In this document: positions 44,910 to 53,938 of the stretch, piece after piece
Layout: each line of letters opens with the position of its first letter
How positions within the stretch are numbered: position 1 is the first letter of the stretch
Assembly: GCF_001552135.1 (NCBI RefSeq)
Contig: NZ_BCQP01000043.1
Coordinates: 58,869 to 122,868, forward strand
Length of the DNA: 64,000 nt
Direction of reading: 5' to 3'
DNA from: Actinomadura chibensis NBRC 106107
GTDB taxonomy: Bacteria > Actinomycetota > Actinomycetes > Streptosporangiales > Streptosporangiaceae
Notes under the pieces: generated by a model
The model's database searches: none
Seen by the model: only the letters and a program-made list of their open reading frames with translations
Told to the model about the DNA's origin: nothing
Position numbers and translations under genes: made by a program

Positions 44910-45806
44910 TCAGCCGGACGCCAGGAGCTTGGAGAAGAACGGGAAGCCGATCAGGATGACGAAGCCGAGCATCAGCAGTGAGGTGGGCACCCACATCGCG
45001 GTGGTGCGGGCGTTGGCCTCGGCGCGGGCGTTGGCGGACGCCTCGTGACGCATCGAGCCGATCTTGGCGATCAGGACGTCGTGCATCTTCGCGCCCTCTG
45101 CACCGGCGATCTGCGCGGAGTGAGCCAGATCCACAAGGTCGGGCACATTGATCTGCTCACCGAGGTCCGCCAGGACATGCCAGGGCTGCTGTTGGGCGTG
45201 GCGGGCACGGGAAAGCGCGCGGTGAATGCGCTGGAACGGCCACCCGTCGGTGATCTTCGTAGGCTCCTCCAGCGCGGTGTTCAGGGCGGCTCCTGCCTGC
45301 CGTTCCAGGACGACGAGCTGGAGATAGGAGGTGAAGGCGTACCGAAAATCGCGACGGCGTTGCCGTGCGGTCGAGCGGACGCCGTAGTTCGGGACCATCG
45401 CCAGCACCACGGCCAATGCCGATCCGGCCAGGGCAGGAAACGTCCAGGGCATCGAGCCGCCTGCCAGGGTGAGGAGCGCCGTGGCGAATGCGGGTGCGGC
45501 GAGCCCGGCGAGGAAGAGCGCGAGCTTTTGGAGCATGAACCGCTCGACGGTGTGTCCGAGCAAGGCCAGGTCCGCGCGGGGAACGGCGAGCATCCCGGTC
45601 GGGCGGGCCAAGTGCTCAGCAAGCCACCGGCCAAGTTTCTCGGTGCCGCTCGTCGCCTTGACACCGGACATCGCGGACAGCATTGGGGTGGGCTGAATCC
45701 GGGCCAGTGCCGCGTCCAGCCGCGGTGGCGCGGGACGCAGATCCCGAACGATGAGGACGATTCCGAACGCGCCCAGGCACCCGGCCAGCGCAGCGATCGC
45801 GGTCAC
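44910..45806 (-). CDS. tadC: Tad secretion membrane protein TadC
   Basis: A 298-residue type II secretion F-domain protein. Hydrophobic helices lie at the N-terminus (AALAGCLGAFGIVLIV), in the middle (TFPALAGSALAVVLAMVP) and at the end (MLGFVILIGFPFFSKLL). The cytosolic part has the T2SF pattern VDLAHSAQIAGAEGAKMHDV. The start is GTG 45806, overlapping the tadB stop as GTGA with GGAGGT upstream; the frame is open further but inside tadB. It forms the inner-membrane platform with TadB. Confidence 0.87.
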   Translation of the reverse strand: MTAIAALAGCLGAFGIVLIVRDLRPAPPRLDAALARIQPTPMLSAMSGVKATSGTEKLGRWLAEHLARPTGMLAVPRADLALLGHTVERFMLQKLALFLAGLAAPAFATALLTLAGGSMPWTFPALAGSALAVVLAMVPNYGVRSTARQRRRDFRYAFTSYLQLVVLERQAGAALNTALEEPTKITDGWPFQRIHRALSRARHAQQQPWHVLADLGEQINVPDLVDLAHSAQIAGAEGAKMHDVLIAKIGSMRHEASANARAEANARTTAMWVPTSLLMLGFVILIGFPFFSKLLASG

Positions 45807-46675
45807 TGTGACACCTCCGTCCGGATATCGCGGGTGTGTAGGAAGCGAGTGCCGATCGATAGGTCGGAGAGTCGCTGCATCCACCACAACCCCGCCGCGT
45901 AGATTCCGGCGACGACGGCCAGGACGATCTGCCCGAGCGGCGTGCCATATGGCTCGGCGAGTGTCTGCGAGCTGGCGAACAGCAGGCTCAACGCGCCGAC
46001 GGACGCCACGATCACGATCAACGTGGTCCGCAAGCTGGCTCGTTCGGCCTCCACGTCGCGGCGGACGATGACCTCATGCTCGACCGCGTCGGCGAGCAGG
46101 CCCAGCGCCTCGCGGGTGCCGGGACCTCGGCGGCGGGCCGCCAGGAGTAGCGAGCAGGCGATCAGGTCGCCGATCGGGTCGTCGAGCTCGTCGGCGAACG
46201 CGCGCATTGCCTGCTCGGTCCCCGCGTGGTTGTTCAACCGTCCCGCCAGCACGTCGACCTGGGCGCGGATGGGGGCGGGAGCGACGCGAAGGCTGTCGGC
46301 CAAGGCTTGTTCCAGACCGCGGCTGGCGCCGATCATTTCCGCCAGCCGCCGCGACCACTGCGCCAGCGCTTCCAACCGCGCGATCCGCCGCTGCGGTGTC
46401 CGTCCCGACAGCATCGGCGGCAACGCGTACACCCCGGCGGCGACCGCCAGGGCGGCCACGGGCCAACTGGTCAGCAGCAACACCGTCAAAGCGGCACCGA
46501 GCCCCGCCAGCAGGCGGTTCCGCCGTCCGGGCCACGTCAACGAGCGCACCAGCAGCCGAAGCCGCGACGGCGGACGCACCGCCTTGACCGTCGGATCAGT
46601 GCCCCGGACGCCGACGGCGAGCGCGAGGAAGCCCACAGCGCCGCCTAGGCCGGTGAACGCGGCCAGAAGTCCCAT
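45803..46675 (-). CDS. tadB: Tad secretion membrane protein TadB
   Basis: A 290-residue T2SF-domain membrane protein. Helices lie at the N-terminus (LLAAFTGLGGAVGFLALAV), at about 55-90 and near the C-terminus (IVIVASVGALSLLFAS, IVLAVVAGIYAAGLWWM). The middle contains RRLAEMIGASRGLEQALADS and DPIGDLIACSLLLAARRRGP. ATG 46675 overlaps the tadA stop; a GTG three bases earlier is also possible. It pairs with TadC as the pilus assembly platform. Confidence 0.87.
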   Translation of the reverse strand: MGLLAAFTGLGGAVGFLALAVGVRGTDPTVKAVRPPSRLRLLVRSLTWPGRRNRLLAGLGAALTVLLLTSWPVAALAVAAGVYALPPMLSGRTPQRRIARLEALAQWSRRLAEMIGASRGLEQALADSLRVAPAPIRAQVDVLAGRLNNHAGTEQAMRAFADELDDPIGDLIACSLLLAARRRGPGTREALGLLADAVEHEVIVRRDVEAERASLRTTLIVIVASVGALSLLFASSQTLAEPYGTPLGQIVLAVVAGIYAAGLWWMQRLSDLSIGTRFLHTRDIRTEVSQ

Positions 46676-48048
46676 CACGACCAGCCACCGCCCTTCACGG
46701 TGGGCTCGGCAGCCAGCAGATCCGGGTCGAACCCGTGCTCGGCCAGCTCGTCCAGCAGCGCGGCACTGACGTGCCCACCCGAAGGGGTGGCACGGCCGTC
46801 GTCGCCGGGGACGAAGATCTGGTTGCGAGTCGGCTCGGAAGAGTCGGCAGGCGGGCCGACCTCCATGACCTGCGATACGAACCGGTCGTTGTTGGCCGGG
46901 TCCCGCCGCAGATACACCACCAGTGGCTCTGCCAGTCCGAACATCAGATGCAAGTCTTCGGGCGACAGCCCCAGATCGGCGCGGTGGCCGAGCTGTACCA
47001 CCCGGTTGAACACGTGCTCAGGACGATGAACGTGCAGGGTGCACATCGATCCACGCGCTCCCGAGTACATCACCTCCAGCATCGGTGCCAGCTCACCGTG
47101 TCGTGCCTCGCCCACGATCACCCGATCGGGGTTCAGCCGCAGGCACGCCGGCACCAGTTCCTCCAGGCGCACCTGCCCGGCGCGCTCGGCGTTGGCCTGG
47201 CGCGCCTCCATCGCGACCACGTCCGGGTGTCGATGCGCCAGGTCCGGGTCGTCCAGGAACAGCTCGAAGTCGCTCTCCAGCGTGATCAACCGCTCTGCCG
47301 CGGGGATCTCACCCGCCAATGCACGGACCAGCGTCGTCTTACCGGTGTTGACCTCTCCGCAGACGATGATGTTCCGCCGCGCCCGCACCGCCGCTGACAA
47401 GAACCGTTCCAACGACGGCGACACAGTTCTGCGGGCGACGAGCTGTTCCAGGGTGATGTCGACGAGCCGGTGCACCCGGATTGCCAGATGCGGGCGCCGA
47501 GACACCCACCCCACGACCGCCAGCCTTACACCACCTGGCAATGCGACGTCGAGCAGTGGCGAGGCGTGCGAGAACTCCCGGCCGGTGTTGCCGCGTCGCG
47601 CCAGCAATTGCACCCATTCGATGAGGTCGTCGTCGGTCTCGGCGACCGCCGGACCTGCCTCTTTCACCCCGCTGCTGTAGGTCACCCATGTTTCTCCGCA
47701 GCCGTTGACGACGATGTTCTCCACGTCCGCGCGCTCCACGTACGGCTGTAGCGGACCCAGCCCGAATCGGCGATCGAACACCAGCCGCGCTACCTGCTGC
47801 TGAAGCTCGACGTCGACCGTGCGTCCGGCCGACATCTGCTCGTGAGCCCAGACCTCCACCTGTGCCTCGATCAGCTGCCGCGCTCGAACTCGGTCCACGG
47901 TGTCGGTAAGCGCGTCCACCAACTGCGCCGACACCTCGCGCACGGCGGACCAAAGGTCGATCGCGGGCGCTTGGAAGGCCGATGTCGGCACGTCGCCCGT
48001 GAAGGCGACCGCCGAAGATGCCGACGATCTCCAAGTTGGTCTGGTCAC
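46675..48048 (-). CDS. tadA: Tad pilus assembly ATPase TadA (CpaF type)
   Basis: A 457-residue secretion ATPase. The N-terminal part contains VFDRRFGLGPLQPYVERADV and IVVNGCGETWVTY; the ATPase core has Walker A CGEVNTGKTTLVRALAGE, LITLESDFEL, and the Walker B/His boxes PDRVIVGEARHGE and MCTLHVHRPE. This order is that of CpaF/TadA. Start chosen as GTG 48048, which overlaps the upstream stop as GTGA and has GAGGAG six bases before it; an in-frame ATG at 48075 is the alternative. It powers pilus assembly at the inner face of the membrane. Confidence 0.92.
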   Translation of the reverse strand: MTRPTWRSSASSAVAFTGDVPTSAFQAPAIDLWSAVREVSAQLVDALTDTVDRVRARQLIEAQVEVWAHEQMSAGRTVDVELQQQVARLVFDRRFGLGPLQPYVERADVENIVVNGCGETWVTYSSGVKEAGPAVAETDDDLIEWVQLLARRGNTGREFSHASPLLDVALPGGVRLAVVGWVSRRPHLAIRVHRLVDITLEQLVARRTVSPSLERFLSAAVRARRNIIVCGEVNTGKTTLVRALAGEIPAAERLITLESDFELFLDDPDLAHRHPDVVAMEARQANAERAGQVRLEELVPACLRLNPDRVIVGEARHGELAPMLEVMYSGARGSMCTLHVHRPEHVFNRVVQLGHRADLGLSPEDLHLMFGLAEPLVVYLRRDPANNDRFVSQVMEVGPPADSSEPTRNQIFVPGDDGRATPSGGHVSAALLDELAEHGFDPDLLAAEPTVKGGGWS

Positions 48049-48881
48049 GAGCGGCTCCTCGTCGGCTCGGGACATATCGGCTCGCCCGCCAACGTCTGCC
48101 CGACCGGGTTAGACGGACCGTCCGCGGTGGAACTGAGCGCAGGAGGAGGGCCGACGACTTCACGTAGCCGCGTAGCCAGGCGAGTGAGCGAACGCATAAG
48201 CAGACACGTGCGGAACGTTCGACGCGGGCGCGCACCATCCGAAAGCACCCGCGCATCGGACGTTGAATGCGGCAACTCAGCCAGCACGGGGACCTTCAGC
48301 GCACGCTCCATCTCGACCGTGCGGTAGGGCCCGTCCTCGACCACGCACAACCCGACCAACGCCTGGTCAGCTACGAGGGCCCGCACAACATCCAGGCGCG
48401 GTCTCACCGCGTCGACCTGAACGAGCGTGGGCTTGAGTACCACGACCACCACGTCGGCGGCCGCTAGAAGGGGGACGGGCGTCTCCGCACCTCCTACACG
48501 CCCTAGATCGGCAATCGCATCCCCGTCACGAGCCGTCAGCGCTTGGACCAGCAGAGGCCAGAGCGCTACGAGCTGCGATGCGTTCCGAGGATCCCGGACA
48601 CCATGCAGCAACCCGACAGGGCCGTCGTCGGCGATCGGAAAGACGTAGTCCTCCAAGGACAACGAACCTTCCGGCTCGGCACGAGCCGAAGTCGCCAGAC
48701 CGAGCAAGCCAGGCCCCGCCGATCCCTCTAGCCGATCGGCCATGTAGCCGGGCAGTACCCGGCGGCCCATCGGATCGCATTCGGCCAGCAGCACCTTGCC
48801 GGGCCAGGCCAGAGCGAGGCCAAGCGCAGTCGTCGTCACTCCCGGCGACCCACCGGCCGAAACCAGGCAGTACAGCGCCAT
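48045..48881 (-). CDS. tadZ: TadZ/CpaE-like MinD-type ATPase
   Basis: A 278-residue ParA/MinD-like protein that probably places the pilus machine in the cell. The P-loop is SAGGSPGVTTTALGLA at residues 8-23, a deviant form with Thr where the signature Lys is expected, so ATP hydrolysis may be weak. LLAECDPMGRRVLPG and ADVVVVVLKPTLVQVDAV follow. Adjacent to the SAF gene, and overlapping tadA at its end. Confidence 0.8.
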   Translation of the reverse strand: MALYCLVSAGGSPGVTTTALGLALAWPGKVLLAECDPMGRRVLPGYMADRLEGSAGPGLLGLATSARAEPEGSLSLEDYVFPIADDGPVGLLHGVRDPRNASQLVALWPLLVQALTARDGDAIADLGRVGGAETPVPLLAAADVVVVVLKPTLVQVDAVRPRLDVVRALVADQALVGLCVVEDGPYRTVEMERALKVPVLAELPHSTSDARVLSDGARPRRTFRTCLLMRSLTRLATRLREVVGPPPALSSTADGPSNPVGQTLAGEPICPEPTRSRS

Positions 48882-48883
48882 GC

Positions 48884-49612
48884 TCAGCCTCGCCTTTCGC
48901 TCACCACGAGCACGACCTGCTCGGCCGCCGCCTCACGTGCCACCGCGCTGCTGTCCGTCTCGGACGTCAGCAAGGACACCGTCACGAGCCCGTCGGCGTC
49001 CGGCTCGCTCACCTGGTCGACGACCGCCGGGACGTCATCCGGCGCGGGCACAGAAGCGCGAGCCGACCCGGCGTCAGCTACGGCTTCCCGGCTTGGAGCG
49101 TCCGAGGTGAACACCACGCGTACACGCCACCCAGGCGCCAGCCCCGGCGGCATCGCGCTGGCCTTGAGCGGGACGGGCACCAATGCCTGCCCTCGCCCCG
49201 GGGACGCTTGCGCCGTCAGCTGAGTCGCCGCCAGCAACGTCCCCTTGTACAGCCCGACCGTCGCGCGCTTCCCCATGACCTGCGTCAATTGACGACCCGG
49301 GACCGTCGCCACTGCCGCGTCGAACGCCACCCAGGCGATATCGACGTCGGCACGCACGAGCTGCTGCCCGACCGGGACGTCGCGCGCCAGCCGGACCACT
49401 GACACCCGATCACTTGACGAACGAAACAGATACACGTTCGTCAAGACGGCCAGCGCAACGAGCATCAGCCCGGCCGCGATCCACCCCGGCCGCCGCTGGC
49501 GCGCCAACCGCCTCCCCGCACCGCCGTCGACGTCCCCTCGTCCCGACGAGGCGGACGGCGACAGGCCCAGCCTCGACCGCGTCCTGCTGCTCGACGACAT
49601 GTCGCTCCTCAT
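48884..49612 (-). CDS. SAF-domain protein (CpaB/RcpC-like)
   Basis: Up to 242 residues: a basic disordered N-terminus, one membrane helix (GWIAAGLMLVALAVLTNVY), then the SAF domain (VRLARDVPVGQQLVRADVDI; VPGRQLTQVMGKRATVGLYK; GQALVPVPLKASAMPPGLAP). This is the CpaB pattern of pilus loci. Start either ATG 49612 (ATGA overlap with the upstream stop) or ATG 49600 (AGGAG four bases before). Followed directly by tadZ. Confidence 0.82.
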   Translation of the reverse strand: MRSDMSSSSRTRSRLGLSPSASSGRGDVDGGAGRRLARQRRPGWIAAGLMLVALAVLTNVYLFRSSSDRVSVVRLARDVPVGQQLVRADVDIAWVAFDAAVATVPGRQLTQVMGKRATVGLYKGTLLAATQLTAQASPGRGQALVPVPLKASAMPPGLAPGWRVRVVFTSDAPSREAVADAGSARASVPAPDDVPAVVDQVSEPDADGLVTVSLLTSETDSSAVAREAAAEQVVLVVSERRG

Positions 49613-50388
49613 CCGTACAAGCCTTGGGCTTCGGCGATGCGCAACTGGAAACTCGCTGAGCGGCTCCGCGGCGGCAACACCCCGCCGGACCCGTCCGAGC
49701 CCGTCCACGTCCCGCCCCACACGACCGTCACCCGCACCCGATAAGCGCCCCGCGACTGAGTGGCTGACGACCGCGCATAGGTATGCGAGCACCGCGTACG
49801 TTGCGAGACCGCAGGCTTGGATCGGTCATACGTCGCGCCCGGCCCCGCACACTCGACGGGGTGCGAGCCGTCACCCGGCTCGATAGTCATTCGCTGCGGG
49901 AGGGCGTTCACCCTGGCCCACACAGCGCCAGCCGATGCTCGCCCGCTCAACGACCGCCAGTTCACCGCCCAGAACCACTCCGGCAGCCCTACTAGTCCGG
50001 CGTTCCGTCGTGGCGGAGCCGTACGCACACGCGGAGCCGGGACCGGCAATCGCGCCCATTCTGTAATCGCAAGGTCTGCGGGTGACGGACCAGAACCGCT
50101 TTTCCCATCAGGGACAGGGCGGCAGACCTGAACGTTGTCACCCACGGTTTTGCACTCATGGGGCCCGATCGATTCCTCCTCATCGCCCTCTGAGGCGGGT
50201 TTCCCATCGGCCGGTGATCGAGGTTGGCCACTGGAGCGGCCTGGTCTTCCGTCTTGCTCGGCTCCAAACCAGTAGCCACGAATGTTGCCTTGGCTGACCG
50301 GTGGGAGCGGCTTCTCGGGGAGAGATGAAGTGGGCGCAAGGATGATCGGTGCCGTTGCACCCATGAAAAGCGCGATTGAGGTGGCCAA
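49609..50388 (-). CDS. exported hypothetical protein of the pilus locus
   Basis: Not recognised as a named family. 259 residues starting at TTG 50388 (AAGGGG upstream), with a hydrophobic N-terminal segment (LATSIALFMGATAPIILAP) that may be a signal peptide. It has a Pro/Gly/Ser-rich low-complexity part, then a folded part with tryptophans (GLPEWFWAVNWRSLSGRASA) and a two-cysteine segment. Proteins of this layout are common next to actinobacterial tad genes. The stop overlaps the SAF gene, so it is part of the operon. Confidence 0.68.
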   Translation of the reverse strand: MATSIALFMGATAPIILAPTSSLPEKPLPPVSQGNIRGYWFGAEQDGRPGRSSGQPRSPADGKPASEGDEEESIGPHECKTVGDNVQVCRPVPDGKSGSGPSPADLAITEWARLPVPAPRVRTAPPRRNAGLVGLPEWFWAVNWRSLSGRASAGAVWARVNALPQRMTIEPGDGSHPVECAGPGATYDRSKPAVSQRTRCSHTYARSSATQSRGAYRVRVTVVWGGTWTGSDGSGGVLPPRSRSASFQLRIAEAQGLYG

Positions 50389-50391
50389 CGT

Positions 50392-50907
50392 TCAACACCC
50401 CTTCCCTCGAGAGATCGTCTTAGTGACGCGCCACCGACCGTCAGAGCTCTTGGAAAGATAGGCTGTAATGCCCTCCATCTCGATTCCGCGATTTATCCTG
50501 TGTCCGGTGAGTGCGTTGAGAATCCCGGCCTTGCTAGAGTCTTGGCAGTCGCGAAGCGTAGCGTCTCCGCCCGTGACTTCAATGTGCTGTACGTGGGGAA
50601 CTGCTCGTCCGTATGAGGCGAGGTTGTCCCTCTTCATTGCTTGGACTCTGCCGATCACTCGTGTCAGTTGAGGATCGGTCATATACATCGAGAGTTGTTC
50701 TCCCCGCGTGCTTGGCGGCAATGAGTCGGCGCGGTCGAGGATCTCGATGAATGCGACGTAGGCAACTTTGATCGCGACATCAGAGCGTGGTGATGACGGA
50801 GCCTTCGGCGAGTCGGCAGCGGGTGGTAGTGGAACGGCACCATTCTCACCTGCGCACCCTGTTAGGAGAACCATGGCAACTGGGAGCAGCAACCAGCGTT
50901 GGAGCAT
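50392..50907 (-). CDS. lipoprotein, first gene of the pilus operon
   Basis: A 171-residue protein with a lipoprotein signal: MLQRWLLLPVAMVLLTGCAG, with the lipobox LLTGC at residues 15-19. The mature part is soluble (IKVAYVAFIEILDRADSL; RVTKTISRGKGC), about the size of small NTF2-like lipoproteins. The start is ATG 50907, because the signal begins there; the frame is open back to 51015. It lies four bases before the next gene. Confidence 0.77.
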   Translation of the reverse strand: MLQRWLLLPVAMVLLTGCAGENGAVPLPPAADSPKAPSSPRSDVAIKVAYVAFIEILDRADSLPPSTRGEQLSMYMTDPQLTRVIGRVQAMKRDNLASYGRAVPHVQHIEVTGGDATLRDCQDSSKAGILNALTGHRINRGIEMEGITAYLSKSSDGRWRVTKTISRGKGC

Positions 50908-50936
50908 GGACCTGATTACTGTTCGCTCGTATCTGC

Positions 50937-51437
50937 TCAAGGTGATCTCCGTAGATTGCTGGCCGCCGCGACTTTGTCGCCGTGGCCACGGACGGGGAGT
51001 AGCGCGGTTACCCACTTACCGATCGGCGAGTATGTTCGCTCTACCTGGAACGCGACGGTTAGTGCTCGGACTAGCGGAAGCCCCCATCCGCCCATTCGGT
51101 CATCGCCGCACCCAAGGGCTGCAGGGTCGGGATCGATTTCGTCTAGTGTCGGATCTCCGGTAGTGTCGACTGTCGGCATTTCCGTGGAGCCGTCCCAGAC
51201 GCCGAGCACAAGCCCGTGGCCGATCCATTGCAGGCGGAGGGTGACGCGGTCAGTCGACCCCGAGATGCGAATGGCGTTGGTGACCAGTTCGCTGACGACC
51301 AGTACGGCATCGTCGACCGACACCGGGGCACGCCAATCACGAAGAGCGGCAGAGGTGTGATCGCGAGCCATGCCTACGACCGTGGGCTTGGCGGGGTAGT
51401 GGCAGATACTGACCTGGCTTGTCACCGTGACGGTCAT
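50937..51437 (-). CDS. anti-sigma-type ATP-binding protein (HATPase_c)
   Basis: A 166-residue protein like the RsbW/SpoIIAB group. The N-box is DDAVLVVSELVTNAIRIS with the ATP-binding Asn. A G1-like stretch LGVWDGSTEMP and GGWGLPLVRALTVAFQVE follow. Such proteins bind or phosphorylate sigma or anti-anti-sigma factors in actinomycetes. ATG 51437 is chosen because the family fold begins soon after. The stop is 29 bases before the lipoprotein start, so it may share a transcript with the pilus operon. Confidence 0.8.
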   Translation of the reverse strand: MTVTVTSQVSICHYPAKPTVVGMARDHTSAALRDWRAPVSVDDAVLVVSELVTNAIRISGSTDRVTLRLQWIGHGLVLGVWDGSTEMPTVDTTGDPTLDEIDPDPAALGCGDDRMGGWGLPLVRALTVAFQVERTYSPIGKWVTALLPVRGHGDKVAAASNLRRSP

Positions 51438-51655
51438 GATGCTCACATTCCTCGGGGTCTTGCCGCTGGAGATCAGTTGGAGCGACGGTGAGTCGCAGAA
51501 GCCGGCCGTTTGGCTCCTTATAGACATCACCCGATCGCCGTCATTGCGTTGATCACCAGAGCGATCCAGCGGAGCTTGCCGGGGATGGCGCCCCCGGCAA
51601 GCTCTCCGGCTTCCACCTGCCCTGCGCCTTGAGTCCAGGCGGCTGGTGCGAGTGG

Positions 51656-52129
51656 TCAGGCGGACTGGGCCACCTGCGGCGGGCTGAGCAGCAGGCCCCG
51701 GCGGCGCAGCTGCTGGTCGGTGGCGCCCGCCTGAGCGAGCAACCGGCACGCGGTGATGTATGCCGCGGAACCGGTGGCGGGCGGCGCGGCCATCATGATC
51801 CAGCTCACCCCCATGCTGGTGTGGCAGCGGACGCGGCCGCGGGTGGCCATGGCGATGCGGTGCAGCTCGGGGCCGAGGGCGATGGCCTGGGCCGCGATGC
51901 CGATGGCCATCAGTTCGAGGTCGAGGTCCTCGCGATCGGCCAGTGCGTCGCTCTCGCGGCGCAGAGCGTAGGGGTCGGCCTGCAGGCCCTTCCACTGATG
52001 AGGCAGGAACGTCGACGCCTGCGGTGGTGCGTAGGCGTCCACGATCCGCGCGACCGCCTGCACGGCCGGGTCAAGGGTCGTCCGGGCCCCGACGGCTTCC
52101 TCGCCTGATGGGTGAGCAGCTTGGCTCAT
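51656..52129 (-). CDS. hypothetical protein, 157 residues
   Basis: Not recognised. A helical, alanine-rich soluble protein (LELMAIGIAAQAIALGPELH; ITACRLLAQAGATDQQLRRR). The start ATG 52129 follows GGGGGATA. A perfect 18-bp palindrome lies 38 bases upstream, suggesting tight control. It stands alone between the ATPase and P450 regions. Confidence 0.65.
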   Translation of the reverse strand: MSQAAHPSGEEAVGARTTLDPAVQAVARIVDAYAPPQASTFLPHQWKGLQADPYALRRESDALADREDLDLELMAIGIAAQAIALGPELHRIAMATRGRVRCHTSMGVSWIMMAAPPATGSAAYITACRLLAQAGATDQQLRRRGLLLSPPQVAQSA

Positions 52130-52167
52130 GGTGTATCCCCCGTAGTGTTGCCAGCTGAACGATGGCT

Positions 52168-52185
52168 CTTCACTTATAAGTGAAG
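52168..52185. promoter_or_regulatory. 18-bp perfect palindrome, operator candidate
   Basis: CTTCACTTATAAGTGAAG is a perfect dyad in the low-GC stretch upstream of the 157-residue gene. Its TATAAG centre could also serve as a -10 region, so a bound repressor would block transcription. Confidence 0.55.
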
Positions 52186-52681
52186 CGACGGCTACGGAGA
52201 GTAGTTACTCTCGCACTCATTGTCAACGAGTGGGCCACAGACTGCTCGTCGAGTTTGGACTGAAAGTGATGGACTGCCCCGCGCCTCGCCTCTGCCCTCG
52301 CACCATGCGACCCACCCGGCAGCTGGGATGCAGGACGCCATGCGATCTCTCGACGTCCCGTGAGCGGCATCGCAAGGGTCTTGAAGGTGTGGCCCGACCA
52401 GGAGACCGCGCCGTGCTTCGCCAAGAGGATCTTCGGACACCTCAAGTCGTGGCGGCACCGGAACGCCTTCAACACGAGCATCCGTGAACACGCGGCCAAG
52501 TGGGTCCACGCAGGAGGGAACGCGACGGTCGGTGGTTCACTACGGGCCGCCATGCCCCCTGAGCTCACCCTGCGGGCGGAAATCACACTCATCTGCACGT
52601 CGTCCCGCGATCACACGACGGGTTACGGCGCCTCCGCTCAGGACGGGGCTTGCCCCCAACGACCATTCGTCTGGGCAGGGC
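52186..52681. other. gap before the P450 gene, no supported gene
   Basis: About 500 bases. Frames are open on both strands, but none shows family resemblance or a good ribosome site. An inverted repeat, CACTC and GAGTG around a 9-base gap, lies near 52215-52233. Possibly a decayed gene, but nothing can be named. Confidence 0.35.
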
Positions 52682-53938
52682 TCAGCATGAGCCGAGGTGC
52701 CAGCGGACTGGGAGAGTGCGCAGGCCGCGCATCATCCGGCTCGGGCGCCAGGCAAGCTGTTCGGGTGTGGTGTCCAGGCGTAGGTGGGGGAAGCGGGTGA
52801 GTAGGCCGGTCAGGGCGATATGGGCTTCAACTCGGGCCAGTCCGGATCCCAGGCAGTAGTGGGGACCATGGCCGAAGGCCAGGTGACCGTGCCCGGCCCC
52901 GGCGCGGGCGAAGTCCAGAGTGGCCGGGCCGGGGTAATGGGCGGGGTCACGATTGGCGGCACCGATACTGATCATGACGATCTGCTCGGCAGGAATCGTG
53001 GTTGGGCCGTAGGCGACCGGTTGGGTAGTGAATCGGACGGTGGCGATTCCGAGGGGCGAGTCGTAGCGCAAGAACTCCTCGATGGCCGCGTCGAGCAGGC
53101 CGGGCTCAGACGCCAGGGTGGTGCGCTGAGCAGGATGGAGCAGTAGCGCCAGCGTGGCATTGCCGATCAGGTTTGTGGTCGTCTCGTGCCCGGCGATCAG
53201 GAGGAGCACTGCCAGCGACACCAACTCCTCATGGGTGAGGCGGTCACCGCGATGGCGGGCCTCGATCAGGGTGCTGAGCAAGTCTCCGTCCTCGTCGTGG
53301 GGAGCAGGGCTGTCGACTGCGCGACGATGTTTACGGTCGACCAGGTCCGCCATGTAGTCGGCGATGCCGTGGGAGGCTTGATCGCGGGTAGCGGCATCGG
53401 CGTTGGTGAACAGCGTGTTGGACCAGAGGCGAAGCTGTGGCCGGTCGCGCTCGGGGACTCCCAGAAGCTCGCAGATGATGGTGACCGGCAGAGGCACGGC
53501 AAAGTCGTTGATCAAATCGGCGGCGCCCCGTGGCGCGATCGTGTCCAGCAGTTGGTCGGTGACCTTCTGGATGCGGGGCCGGAGCCGGTTCACAGCGGCG
53601 GAGGTGAGCCCTTGAGCGGCCAGGCGGCGCAGTCGTGTGTGGTCGGGCGGATCGGTGGCCAGCATGTTGGCCCGCAGGGCCGAGGGAATGTCGCGGCGGT
53701 CGCCGAACAGATATCCGAATCGGCGGGTGTCTCTGCTTAGCCGTGGATCGGCCAAGGCGGCGCGGGCCTCCTCGTACCCCGTGATCATCCAGGAGTGGTG
53801 GCCGCGGGAGGAGACTCTCACCTGCTGGACCGGGCATTGGGCGCGCAGCCTGTCGTAAGCCTGGTAGGGATTGCGGTGGAAGTCGGCGTCGAACACAAGG
53901 AACTCCTCAATCGGGATCAGAGGGACCTGGGGCGTCAT
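52682..53938 (-). CDS. cytochrome P450
   Basis: A 418-residue soluble bacterial P450 monooxygenase. The I-helix oxygen motif is AGHETT at 249-254, the ExxR pair is E288/R291, and the heme loop is FGHGPHYCLGSG with the ligand Cys362. The Pro-rich loop (TDPPDHTRLRRL) is normal. Substrate unknown. No ferredoxin or reductase gene lies beside it. The start overlaps the end of the membrane-protein gene by 32 bases, so it belongs to that operon. Confidence 0.94.
   Translation of the reverse strand: MTPQVPLIPIEEFLVFDADFHRNPYQAYDRLRAQCPVQQVRVSSRGHHSWMITGYEEARAALADPRLSRDTRRFGYLFGDRRDIPSALRANMLATDPPDHTRLRRLAAQGLTSAAVNRLRPRIQKVTDQLLDTIAPRGAADLINDFAVPLPVTIICELLGVPERDRPQLRLWSNTLFTNADAATRDQASHGIADYMADLVDRKHRRAVDSPAPHDEDGDLLSTLIEARHRGDRLTHEELVSLAVLLLIAGHETTTNLIGNATLALLLHPAQRTTLASEPGLLDAAIEEFLRYDSPLGIATVRFTTQPVAYGPTTIPAEQIVMISIGAANRDPAHYPGPATLDFARAGAGHGHLAFGHGPHYCLGSGLARVEAHIALTGLLTRFPHLRLDTTPEQLAWRPSRMMRGLRTLPVRWHLGSC

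Noticed and set aside
52192..52800. Possible genes on either strand in the gap before the P450 gene
   Set aside because: Competing frames, no ribosome sites and no recognisable domains; left as an unassigned gap.
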